A stretch of 64,000 nucleotides of DNA. Origin: Piromyces finnis. Its lineage: Eukaryota; Neocallimastigomycota; Neocallimastigomycetes; Neocallimastigales; Neocallimastigaceae. This document shows positions 15,946-27,549 of this stretch, piece after piece. The first letter of the stretch is position 1. Each line of letters starts with the position of its first letter. Where the stretch lies: contig MCFH01000067.1 of the NCBI GenBank assembly GCA_002104945.1, positions 186,001 through 250,000 on the forward strand, given 5' to 3'. The translations under genes and the position numbers were made by a program. Below the pieces are notes generated by a model. That model made no database searches. It saw only the letters and a program-made list of their open reading frames with translations, and had not been told where the DNA came from.

Positions 15946-17400
15946 TACATTTTTTTAAATTTTTTTTTTTAAGAATGAATAAGGAATATATAAATAAATG
16001 AAATTACAATATTCAGTAGTAATTTCAGTAATATTTTATATATAATTCCATAAGCATAAAACAAAATCATTACTCTATAGACTTTTCCGAAAACTGCTAT
16101 TTCGCTAAATAATTTAGAATATCATTAGATTGTGGTATATTTCCTTAATGATTTTATTTGTAAAATGAAATCATAAACAACAATATGGAAAATAACAAAT
16201 AATAATAATAGACACAGAAAAAGTACATATATTATTATTATTACTATTATAATAAATGTATAAGACTACCATATATTTAATATATTTCACACTTATAAAA
16301 ATATTATTAAATAGGGATATTTATTCTTATCTATTGAAAAAATAAATACATTTTGTATTAATCATTAAGAACTAAATTATTTTCACATTTCATTTTTTTA
16401 GGAACAATAATTGAATGTAATGTGGTTCTAATAATTAAAGTAATAATCATTAGATGATACTGAATCATTGCATCATGAAATTATATTTTTATTTAATTCC
16501 GGTGTTATATATGTATACTATTTTAGTATCAATAGAAAAATAATATATAGTTCTTATTATAAAACAGTGTAATAAATACCAAAGAGTATATATCATAAAA
16601 CATATTATATCTATTTATATTATGTATATAGTATAAATTTATAATTAAAAAAAAAAAGACTTATATAGTTTTAATTTTACTATCTTTTAAAATATATATA
16701 TTGAAATATTATATAACGTTGACATCTATATATATAAAACTAATTTGAAATTACTAATTACTTAAAATTATTAATAATAATAAATCCATATTATACACAT
16801 TTCATATTTTAGGAATGTGTATAATATAATTGCTATTATATTATAAATAATTGTATATTTCTACTTTATATCCTTTTGTTTTATAATTTTATTTCTTTTA
16901 TAATATGTCCTATATTACTATTTTCAAAGATTCACTTTACTTCTTCACCACACCAAAAGAATAATAATTAGTCAATAAAATACTCTTATTTCATTGGATA
17001 ATCATGTAATGAATAATAAACAAGGTTACACTGATTTTTCATAGGATTAGTTTATTAATGATGAAAGTGGAGAGGATAAAATTTATGTAAAAAACCCATT
17101 TTTTAAAAAAATATAAATTTCAAACGAGATTACGAAAAAAATAAAACCTTTAAATATAATAAAGTAATTATTAAAATAATAACAATCAGTTTGTGTATTA
17201 AAACTTCAGGTATTTTATTTGTAAATATAAAAAGTATTTTATGTAAAAATTTTTAATTTTTTTTAAAAATATTATAGGGTTAGAATGAATGGGATCAGTA
17301 AAAAGAGAAAGAAAGAAAATAAAAAGGAATATTTTTTAAAACTTTCTATTAATATTATAAATTATAAATAATTTTCAAAGAAGCAATGTTCACAGTGGAA
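15946..17400. other. AT-rich spacer
   Basis: Nothing recognisable on either strand; AT-rich with short direct and inverted AT repeats. Confidence 0.5.
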
Positions 17401-17439
17401 ACTTTCTACGAAAGAAACAAAATCTTCAGTATTACTTTC

Positions 17440-18060
17440 TTACGACGTTTTAGACTATATTGTTAATACTGTAGATAAAATATTATACACTTGATCAAGT
17501 GGTAGCTTATGGGAAACTAATACTAATGCAATAGATTATAAGTACTAAAGATAACGAATTATTTAACAATGAACGTAGAATTAAATATGAAACTAATATA
17601 AATATTAAAGTTTTTTTTGGTTTAACTGTGAAAATAGTATTGAATAAGAAATCGATAAAAGTGTTAAAGATTTTTTTTTCTATTGTTGTTTATAATAATA
17701 AACTATAATAATAAATTATACTACTGATACAAATTATTTAGAAAACTAATTTATTAGTTATCTGATCCAGTTAATGTTGGGTGTGAGAAATTATTTATTG
17801 AATGTGAAAGTACAGTAACAAAAAAAATGTTAATAATTGGGAAGGTATTACTTAACCTAAAGAAAGTACTTGTTCAATAACACGTAATATATGATATAAG
17901 CTTTGCATCGATAGTGTCTAACTGAAATTCTGTTAGTGTAGCTTAATGTGATTCGGGTATTAAAGCTAATAATACCAGAAATAATATTAGGCTACTTTGT
18001 TAAATCAGATGAAATTAATGCATTCACTAATAAGAATGTAGTAAAATTTTACAGTGAGGT
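17440..18060 (+). pseudogene. Possible very old remnant of the cysteine-repeat family
   Basis: Scattered pieces resemble the scaffoldin-like repeats: AAGCTTTGCATCGATAGTGT reads KLCIDSV, and GGCTACTTTGTTAAATCAGA reads GYFVKS. Stops and shifts interrupt every frame. The position just upstream of the clearer remnant at 19.2 kb supports the idea, but similarity is weak and the call is tentative. Confidence 0.25.
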
Positions 18061-19229
18061 TAATATTTATATATTACAAGTCATTCTTATTATATATGGG
18101 TATAATAGATATTTAGAATAAACATTCCATATTATAATTGTTGAATTGATATATAATGTTTAATTAAACTCTTTTTAAGAAAAGTGTAATAATTAAAGGA
18201 TGATATACTTCAATATCATAAAAAGTCAAATACTTTTAAATATATAAAATGAAACTTGACGTGAATTTATTAGTTAACTTCTTTAATAGTTAACTTCTTT
18301 AATATTTCATGATTTTTTAATTGATATTATTAATTTATAGCTTTAATTATTAATTATAGAATATTAAAAAATGATATTTTTTTTTATTAAACATCATTTA
18401 TCAATTTTAATAATTAAATTATAAAATAAAAACAACAACAATAATAATAGTAATAATAAAATAATAATGTTGCTATCATTCATTTTATAAAAGATTTTGA
18501 TTTCAAATAAATCTTCTTTTTTTTTTAAATAATGGGATAAACTTTTCTCTATAAGTTTTTATAATCCAAATAGGTAATTTCTTTGAGAATTATTAATACA
18601 TTTATTTCCCAAAGAAATTAATTTATAATTTTTAAAGTTTTTTTATTATGATTTTTTTTTCAAAATTTCAAAAAATAATATTAATTTCAAATGAGCTTTC
18701 AGAAAAGTAGACAATAAGCATTAAAATAATTATTTCATATAATAAAACTATTTTGTTTAAACATAAATTGGTATATTAGTGTATATATATAAGAAAACTA
18801 AATATTTAAGCTTTTTATATAATAAATTTGTATTGCTCTTAGAAATTTTTTTTTAGCTAAAAAGCTTGTAAAAAAATCAGTGTAGCAAGTCATAAATTTC
18901 TTATTATAAAAATAATAAAAAAAAATATTAAAAATCAATAGTACTAAACTAAATTGTAAACAATCCTATTTAGTATTATTGATTCTTGCAATACTGAAAG
19001 TAAGAGTAATATCTAATAATATTTAAAAACGGTTTTAAATAGTTTAAAGTGAATTAATAGCTATTATTGATTGTATTGTAGGTAGTTAAGAAAGTAATTG
19101 TAATTTCAGAAGAATTGTTGATTATTACTTTGCAAAAGGTGGTTTATTTTTTTGGTGTTATAAATGATGAAATACAATACATAGAAATTATTAAAAAAGA
19201 AGTTGCTGTTTTTAAAGTTATATTGACTT

Positions 19230-20615
19230 TTTATTTCGTATTAAAAAGTCAATGTGACTACTGAAACAACTGATAATGGTATTATTAGTGATATTAGTAT
19301 TAATGATCTTGATACTTTGACTAATTTTGATTGTGCAGGCGGTGGTACATGCACTCAAACATCTGGATATGTTAAAGATGAAACTTTAGATTCAACCGCC
19401 GGTACTTTTTATTCAGAAAGTTCAACTATAAGTACTCAAATTTCAGTTTTTGGTAAATTAACTGGAACCAATGCTAATGATACAAAATTCTGTTTTGGTA
19501 TTAAGGGTAGGGACAATACTCCTGTAGATCTTAATATAACTACTGTTTAAAAAAAAAGTATATTTCTGGAATTGTAGATAAATGCTTTTGATATTACCAC
19601 TGAATATGTTACTGTAAAAGTCACTGATAACACAATTACTTTAGATAAATCTGTTCCAGAAAAGTTAACTGTATAGAATTTAATTTTTATTTATTTTAAG
19701 TACTCATTATTAATTCTTTTTTTTTATTAAATATAATTAAATTTGTAATAAAAAAGCCCGTAATGGATATTGTGTCAATTATAGTATTAAGAAAATGAAA
19801 AAGGCAAGATGTGATAATGGAAATTAGGATATGGTTTATAATTGTGTTGCTACTGATACTTGTACAGATGTTTCAACGTCATACTTTAGGTATAAAATTA
19901 AATATCGTTTAAAACTATATACTATTTAAAATATATATTAAATTACATTTAATAAATGCTATTTATATAAAAAAGTGATATAAAAACAGCATAAGCAAAA
20001 AAAATTGTGGACCAATTACTACAAGCCCAACTAATTCAACGAAATGTAATATACTATTAATCTATTATTAATCTATTGTTAATACCAGTTTTAAGGATTA
20101 AAATTTGGATTCATAATAACTTTATAAAATAAAATATAAAATCATTATAGGTACTAATGGTATTAAATACTTCCTTGCTAAGAAAAATAATAATGGATTA
20201 ACTAATGATATTTCAGTCGATGCTTTATATCTATGTAAAACTAGAGTATGTAATAAGCAATTAACAGTTATTTGGTATCTTTTGAATACTGAAATCTACT
20301 ACAAACTTCAATAATAAATATATTAAATGTACATCAGCCGTAGGAAGAATAAGTTCTTGTACTTTACTTCCTAATCCCACTACAGGTGGTAGTTGTAGTT
20401 GTAACTCTGTTAAATTAATTCAATCAACTATTGATAATTACAGAATATATATTGAAGGTACTGCTTTTAAAGTATTAGATACAATTTATAGTTAGTGCCG
20501 CTGATACTACAAACGAATTTGTTGGAGGAATAGATGGTCATTTCATTGTCAATACAAATGAAAACAATAGCATTCTCTATACCATTGGAGGTAATTTATT
20601 TACCTATATGTAAAA
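19230..20615 (+). pseudogene. Decayed scaffoldin-like cysteine-repeat gene
   Basis: Several exon-like pieces of the family lie in order on the plus strand. 19248-19549 has a Cys pair followed by QTSGYVKD, like the VCTRTSGFIKYG block of the intact copies. 19570-19674 has VTVKVTDNTITLDKSVPEKL. 19750-19890 has NGYCVNY and DTCTDVSTS. 20155-20270 has GIKYFLAKKNNNGLT and LYLCKTRVC. 20300-20590 has KCTSAVGRISSCTLL, SCSCNSVKLIQS and FIVNTNENNSILYTIGG, then GTAATT as in the intact genes. In-frame stops and frameshifts (near 19828, 20280 and 20495) break it. No start or promoter element like those of the array was found. It is a divergent, older relative of the array genes. Confidence 0.7.
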
Positions 20616-20619
20616 AAAA

Positions 20620-21700
20620 CTTTAGAATTTTAAAATCACTTAATATTAAATTAATTTTAAATCTATTATTATAAAATAAAATAAAAAATATTATATAACT
20701 TTAAAGAGGAAATACATATATGATGCTATTGGTAATGAAATTAATAAAAGTAATATTTGTGATAAAATTGAAAATAAATGAATTTATTAGCCAATTTGAT
20801 GAAAATGAATTAAAAATCAATGCTAGTAATAATGATAATATTGATTACTACAAAAAAAATATAGTTATTCTGCTTAAATATTTTGTTTTTTAATATGATA
20901 AACTTTACTTTGGTATAAGTATTTTGTAAAATCAAATGATATAATAAATTCTTTAAATAGAAAAAAAAACAATGAAACATTATAATAATTTTAGAATACT
21001 TATCTTATGTAAATATTGTAATTGGTATTATTATTTGAACTATTTTTAAATATTTTTAATAGCTATTTGAGATATATGTTTAAATTGCTTTATCAACATA
21101 TAAAATATATCATAATATTTTTATAAAGAAATATGAAAAATAACGAATAGAAGTTGTTTCCAATTCAAACTTAAAATCACAATTTAAATAGCAATTTAAA
21201 AGTTTACATCAGTAATAACGAAAATCTAAGATAAATTAACTTTTTTAATTTTATAATTAAAAATAACTGTCAATACAAAAATCAAGGCAATCATTATAAT
21301 TAAATATATTGCATCAATTCCAAATCAAATTCTAATTTTTATATCATATATAAGATATAGGTATAGGCTATATAACTCATTGATTATGAATTTTTTTTAA
21401 TGAATATTTTTAAAAAAAAAGGCCAGGAAAGGGAAATGAGAATGTTTGTTATTTTTGTCAATTAAATATTCTAATTTTTCAATATATTTAAATTATAATT
21501 ATTACTTTAAAAGAACATTTTATTGATTATTTTTCACATTATAATTATTTACAAAATATAAAGATTATTCTTATTACTTTATTTTTTTATTAGAATATAT
21601 TAAATAAAAAAAAGTAGATTTTCTGTTATCAATAAGTTTTCTCATGTTTCTTCTATTATTATAAAATTTATAATTACTTTTTTGTTATTTTTTTTTATTT
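20620..21700. other. AT-rich spacer upstream of the array
   Basis: No gene seen. The last part (about 21410-21700) already resembles the spacer between array units (compare 26440-26800 and 31500-31860), so the repeat unit begins here rather than at the promoter. Confidence 0.5.
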
Positions 21701-21730
21701 TTATTTTTTTATTTTATAAAATTTATTATT

Positions 21731-21817
21731 CGGAAATAGATCCGCTTCTATTAATTTTAATAAAAAATATTGGAAACAAAAAAAAAGAAAAAAAAATTTT
21801 TTTTTGTTTCCAATATT
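21731..21817 (+). promoter_or_regulatory. Conserved CGG-N8-CCG palindrome and hairpin, copy 1
   Basis: CGGAAATAGATCCG (21731-21744) is followed by an inverted repeat in which AATATTGGAAAC (from 21766) pairs with GTTTCCAATATT (to 21817) across an A/T tract. Both lie about 740 bp before the start codon at 22473 and recur at the same place in every unit. CGG...CCG spacing is the format bound by Zn2Cys6 factors; binding here is inference. Confidence 0.5.
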
Positions 21818-22472
21818 AAAAATTTTTTTTTGGTAAAATAATTATTATTATTATTTTTTTTTTTTTTGTTTTAATGGATAAATTGAAAAATCAAATTTTT
21901 ATTTGCATTTTTTATGGTTTCTAAAAAAAAAAAAAAAAAGAAAGAATAAAGCAATAATAAAAAAGAAATAAAATAATTCTAATTCTTTTTATCAATTTAT
22001 TGTTATTGAAATATTCAAATAATCAAAAATAATCTTTTTAATAAAAACAAATAAATTTATTATTACTAATTAATTATTATTATTTTAAAATGATTGTTTG
22101 TTTGTTTCATTTTTTTTTTCATATTAAATTAAATGCTGATGAATTTTGAATATTAAACATACTTCTAACTTTAGTTTTTTCTTTTCTTTTAATTGTAATT
22201 TCACCATAATAATTTTTTTTGTAGTTTTTATGGTGGGTGGGTTAAAAGTTTTTTATTTTCCTTTTTTTTAAGTATATTTTTTAATAAAATGAAAATTTTT
22301 GAAAAATATAAATTTTGCATGAGATTTTGAAAATTTTAAAAAGTCATAAAACAATAAAATAATTATTAGTTTAATAATAAATATTTTATTTAAAACCCAT
22401 TTTGTATAATAGTGTATATATTTAAAATCATTATTTATTGTAGAATAGAAAAAATCAACAAAATAGAAAAAA

Positions 22473-25400
22473 ATGCTTGGCAAGAATATTTTAAGGTTTC
22501 TAAAATCATCATTCTTATTATGACTATGAAAATGAATAGTTTATTCATAAACTAATGATATATATAATATTTTATAATTATTCACTGAAAAAACATAAAA
22601 ACTAACATGTATATTTACATATATATTTAAAAAATATAAATTTAAAAAATATATTTTTTGCAGTATCATTGGTTTATTATTTGTTGGTCGTACCTTAGCA
22701 GAACAAGGTAAATATAAGAAATATTAATAAGAATTAATATACCAAAAAAAAAATAATAAAAAACTAAAATGGTTTATTTTTTGAATTTATAATTTAATAA
22801 ATAAAGGTAATACTTTACCAAATTGTACAAATGAAGCTTCTGATAGAAGAAGAGATGGAACAGAAGGAGGTACTGAATCATACTGTATAGATAAAGAATC
22901 AAATAAAATTTATAATGTAATTAATAGAGAAATGCCATTATCTGGAGGTGTTCATGTTTTCATGAATAAAGGAGAAAGTGGAATAAGTGAAATTAGTTTA
23001 ACTGGTGGAGCTTCAAATCCAATTGAAAGTGGAAAGGAAGGAGAATTATCTATGTATCTTTGTGATGAAGATAATGTTTGTAAAAAAACTGAAGGTTATA
23101 TTAAAGTAACTTATGGTACTGAGGGACAAGATAAAAAAGAAGACTATTACGAAATTGAATTGGGTTCCAGTAAAAAAGCAGAAGAAGTTACTGATAAATG
23201 TGATGGAAAAGGTAGAATTGGTTTACAATCTTCTACTTATGGTGTTTGTTTATCTGTAAAAGGTGAAAGTGTTGAATTTGGTGAAGAAAAAAATTATATC
23301 TTAGATGGTGAAATTAGTCAAAGTTCAATCTTTAAATCTGTTGCTAATAGTAAAGATGGTATTGTTTTAACTCGTGATGTAAGCAAAATTTATTTCAATA
23401 ATATTTATACTGGTAAGTATTTACAATTTATATAAAATTAAAAAAAAAATATATATATATATATAATGATATTTAATTTTATTAAATCAAAATAATTAAT
23501 CATCATTAAAAAATAATATTTATATTTAAAAATAAATAGATGAAGAATTTTGTCAATATGAAGATAAGAAAATAATCAAAAGAAAAGAACAATTTGTTGA
23601 TGGTACCATTTTAAATACCTTATATGAATGTGCAGATGGTGTTTGTGATATATCTAAAGTTCCTGAAAATGTTGGTTAGTATTTAAATATATATTAGAAT
23701 AAAATTTATTATAATAAAAAGCAATTTTCAAAGAGTACAATATTAATTGAAAAATAAATATTTTATTAATAATGGTAATTAGAAAATGGAAATTATTTAG
23801 TAGATGGTATAATTTATAATCGTTCAGGTGCTGAAATTGAAAAACTAACTGAATCAGGAATTTTTGCATTCAAACAAAGTGATCCAACTGATATTACTTA
23901 TAGTAATTTATTAAGTTCAAATGATATTGGTGAATTAACTTCAAATGATCTTGGTTCAGTTTATCTTTATGATTGTGTTAATGGAGTATGTACCCGTACC
24001 TCTGGTTTTATAAAATATGGTACAAGTACTAATGGATCAATAGCTTTAGCCGAATGTACTAAAGAAAGTGGATGTAAAACTTTAGATTCTGTAGATTGTA
24101 CAGAAGAAACTGATAATAGTAAAATTAATTTGGATGAAAATAATAACATGAAACTTTGTGTTTCAGGATCATTATCTACCTCAACTTATAATCTTATTGA
24201 TAATACAATGTATGAAACTAATTCAAACGAGAATATTATTGGAGCAAAACAAAGTAAACTATGATATAAATATTTTTTTTTTATTATTAAAAAATTTGTA
24301 AAAATATTATTTATTGAAATATTAATTAATACCAATTTTAATTTTTGTTATTTTAAATTTTTAATATGAAAATAATTTTTTTATAGCTGGTAGTTTCTTT
24401 AAGGATAGTGAACTTAAAGTTTGTACCGATGGAGATTGTAAAAAACTAGAAAGTGCCGCTGGTTATTACTTAAATTCTTATACAAATAATGACGATGAAA
24501 GAAAAAAATTAATTTCCTGTGCTAATGGTAGTTGTAAACTCATTGAACCAAAGAATGGTTACTACATCAACAAAGATAGTTCTAATTCTAAAAGTGCAAT
24601 TCTTTGTGATGCTGCTCTTGATGAAGTTAGTTGTAAAGAAACTGTTCTTGCTACTAGTTGTACTGATAATGCCAATAAACTTGTTTACAATAATGATTTC
24701 AAATATTGTCATGGTAACTTTGAAAAAGACATTCCAAGCACTGAAGAAACTGTTAATCTTTATCAAGTTGATGGTGTTAAAGCATCAGGAATTAATTATC
24801 CAACAGATTTCATTACTGAAGAATCAGAAAATAAGATGGTTATTCAAGTTAATCAATATTCAGTAACTCAATATATTAATAATGATTGTAAATATCAAAT
24901 ATAAGAAAAAATAATATAATTTATTATTGTATTATTTATTAATATTTAAAAATTTTATTAAATATTATTTTTGTTTTTTAGTATTCTGTATTAACGGCGA
25001 TGTAAAGAAAAATGAATGTGTAAATGGAGATACCGGGATTAAATGTGATGATGCTAAAAAAAGTTGTAAAATCTTTATTGTTGGAGCATGTGATCTTAAA
25101 GATATAAATGAAAACTGTAATTTTATATTAATTATTTTATTATAAATTATATAAAAATTAAATTAACTAATTTATAAAAAAAATATGATTAAAATAATAG
25201 GTGATGGATACTATGTTAATGAAAGTAATAAATTACAAATGTGTGCTGTTGATAATGCAGAAAATAAAATTAACTGTAATGATGTTACTAAAATTGGTTA
25301 CTTCAAAAACGATAGAGCTAAAACCTACATTAAATGTATTACTGATGGATCACAAACACAAACAATTAAATGTGAAGAACTTGAACAATTAGGAAGTACT

Positions 25401-25892
25401 TGTAGTAGTGTTGGTGACTTAATTAAAGATGAAAGTGATAATGTAAAACTTTGTGTTGAAAGTAATAATGGTAATGCTATTACTATATTCACAAATGAAG
25501 ATTCCAAAAAATACTTTATCAAGGCATCTGGATTAAATTCTAGTATTACTGATGAACAAAAAAAGCATTACATAGTTAATGTCGCTGAAAATGAAGTTTT
25601 AACTGAAACTGCTGATTCTGGTAATTAAATAATATTTTTAAAATGAATAATAAAACTTTTTATAAAGATGATATAAAAAAAAACTAATTCAATGAAAATT
25701 TTATTATTATTATTATTATATTTTTTTTTTAAAAAAATAGAATACAAGAAATATAAATATATAAAAAGTACTGGTACTCCAGCTATTTTAGTTAAGGGTG
25801 AACAAAAAGGTATTACTACAGGTGAATTAGTTGAATTTACTAAAAGTAAAGATAATGATAATACTTATGAAAAAGAAGATATTTCTCCATAA
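22473..25892 (+). CDS. Scaffoldin-like secreted cysteine-repeat protein, array copy 1 (9 exons, 828 aa)
   Basis: Exons: 22473-22495, 22664-22707, 22807-23412, 23540-23674, 23783-24253, 24387-24887, 24982-25116, 25201-25620 and 25741-25892. All joints keep frame. Two micro-exons (23 and 44 nt) make the signal peptide: MLGKNILS plus IIGLLFVGRTLAEQ. The mature protein carries repeats of the form G-Y-[YFI]-[ILV]-[NK]...[LI]-x-x-C-x(3-5)-C, for example AAGYYLNSY...LISCANGSC and NGYYINKDS...ILCD. Intervening segments have VLTRDVSKIYFNNIY and TIFTNEDSKKYFIKASGLN. This resembles anaerobic-fungal scaffoldins, which hold dockerin-bearing enzymes in cellulosomes, though those are usually far larger. No dockerin, catalytic domain or C-terminal membrane anchor is visible. 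The 3' third is nearly identical to copy 3. The role as a scaffold is inference; a wall protein or adhesin is an alternative. Confidence 0.85.
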
Positions 25893-26800
25893 ATATATTT
25901 ATAATGAATTTAAATATTAAACCAAAAAATATTATACATTAATGAATTTGTAAAAAAAAATTATTCTTGTATTTTTTTTAATTGTTTAAAGATAAAGATA
26001 AAAATTATATTATTATATAATTAGTTTAAAGAAAAAAAATATATTATAATACAAAAAAAAAGAAAGGATAGTTTTAAACTTATTTATAATGTAAATAGTG
26101 ATGTATTATAATATTATTTTAAGAAAAAATACTACAAAATGTATATATATGTAATCAATCGAATTTATATTTTATATATAAATTTAAAGATTATTATATT
26201 ATTTTACTAACAAAATTGTTGTATTTTTAATTCTTGAAAAGGAGAAAAACATTAAAAAAAAATAAAAGAATACTTATGTATAAAAAATAAAAGTTTTATA
26301 TATTGAAAAATTTTTAAATTTTTATTTTTTTTTAAAAAAAATATTAATTCAAAAAGTATTACTTTAAAAAATATTTTTAGTTTTTAGTTATTATATATTT
26401 AATATTTTTACTTAAAAAATTAAGATTGGAAATGAAAATGAAAGGATTTATTATTATTTATTTTCAAATATTTTTAAATTATTTTTCAATAATGGCCTAG
26501 GGATTACTCTTTAAATTATAATTATTGCTATAAAAGAACATTTTATTTATTATTTTTCAAATTATAATTATTTACAAAATATAAAGATTATTCTTATTAC
26601 TTTCTTTTTTTATTAAAATATATTAAATAAAAAAAGTAGATTTTCTGTTATCAATAAGTTTTCTCATGTTTCTTCTATTATAAAATTTATAATTACTTTT
26701 TTTTATATTTCCTTTTTTTTATTTTTTTTTTTATTTCATTTTTTTATTTTATAAAAATAAATATTATATTTTTTTTTATTTTTTTTTTTTATTTTATAAA
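25893..26800. other. Array spacer 1-2
   Basis: AT-rich spacer with the same order of short landmarks as the spacers after copies 2, 3 and 4 (TAATGAATTTAAATATTAAA just after the stop; AAGTAGATTTTCTGTTATCA further on). No coding region. The first 200 bp match the spacer after copy 3 better than that after copy 2. Confidence 0.7.
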
Positions 26801-26810
26801 ATTTATTATT

Positions 26811-26895
26811 CGGAAAGAGATCCGCTTCTATTAATTTTAATAAAAATTATTGGAAACAAAAAAAGAAAAAAAAATTTTTTTTTGTTTCCAATATT
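26811..26895 (+). promoter_or_regulatory. Conserved CGG-N8-CCG palindrome and hairpin, copy 2
   Basis: CGGAAAGAGATCCG at 26811-26824, hairpin TTGGAAAC...GTTTCCAA to 26895; 739 bp before the start codon at 27550. One stem base differs from copy 1 (TTATTGG against AATATTGG). Confidence 0.5.
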
Positions 26896-27549
26896 AAAAA
26901 TTTTTTTTTGGTAAAATAATTATTATTATTATTTTTTTTTTTTGTTTTAATGGATAAATTGAAAAATCAAATTTTTATTTGCATTTTTTATGGTTTCTAA
27001 AAAAAAAAAAAAAAAGAAAGAATAAAGCAATAATAAAAAAGAAATAAAATAATTCTAATTCTTTTTATCAATTTATTGTTATTGAAATATTCAAATAATC
27101 AAAAATAATCTTTTTAATAAAAACAAATAAATTTATTATTACTAATTAATTATTATTATTTTAAAATAATTGATTGTTTGTTTCATTTTTTTTTTTCATA
27201 TTAAATTAAATGCTGATGAATTTTGAATATTAAACATACTTCTAACTTTAGTTTTTTCTTTTCTTTTAATTGTAATTTCACCATAATAATTTTTTTTGTA
27301 GTTTTTATGGTGGGTGGGTTAAAAGTTTTTTATTTTCCTTTTTTTTATGTATATTTTTTAATAAAATGAAAATTTTTGAAAAATATAAATTTTGCATGAG
27401 ATTTTGAAAATTTTAAAAAGTCATAAAACAATAAAATAATTATTAGTTTAATAATAAATATTTTATTTAAAACCCATTTTGTATAATAGTGTATATATCT
27501 AAAATCATTATTTATTGTAGAATAGAAAAAATCAACAAAATAGAAAAAA

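Noticed and set aside
22268-22483. 71-codon minus-strand frame repeated before each array gene (also 27345-27560, 32415-32630, 37573-37788)
   Set aside because: It is conserved in all four units, but it lies in the conserved 5' flank and overlaps exon 1 on the other strand. Its composition (Phe, Ile, Lys, Tyr) is that of AT-rich DNA and its conservation follows from the recent duplication.
24509-24766. Minus-strand frames inside array exons (also 23967-24149, 25325-25522, 30405-30599, 34135-34317, 35492-35689, 40646-40843)
   Set aside because: Shadows of the spliced plus-strand genes; the plus strand has signal peptide, repeats and consistent splice sites.
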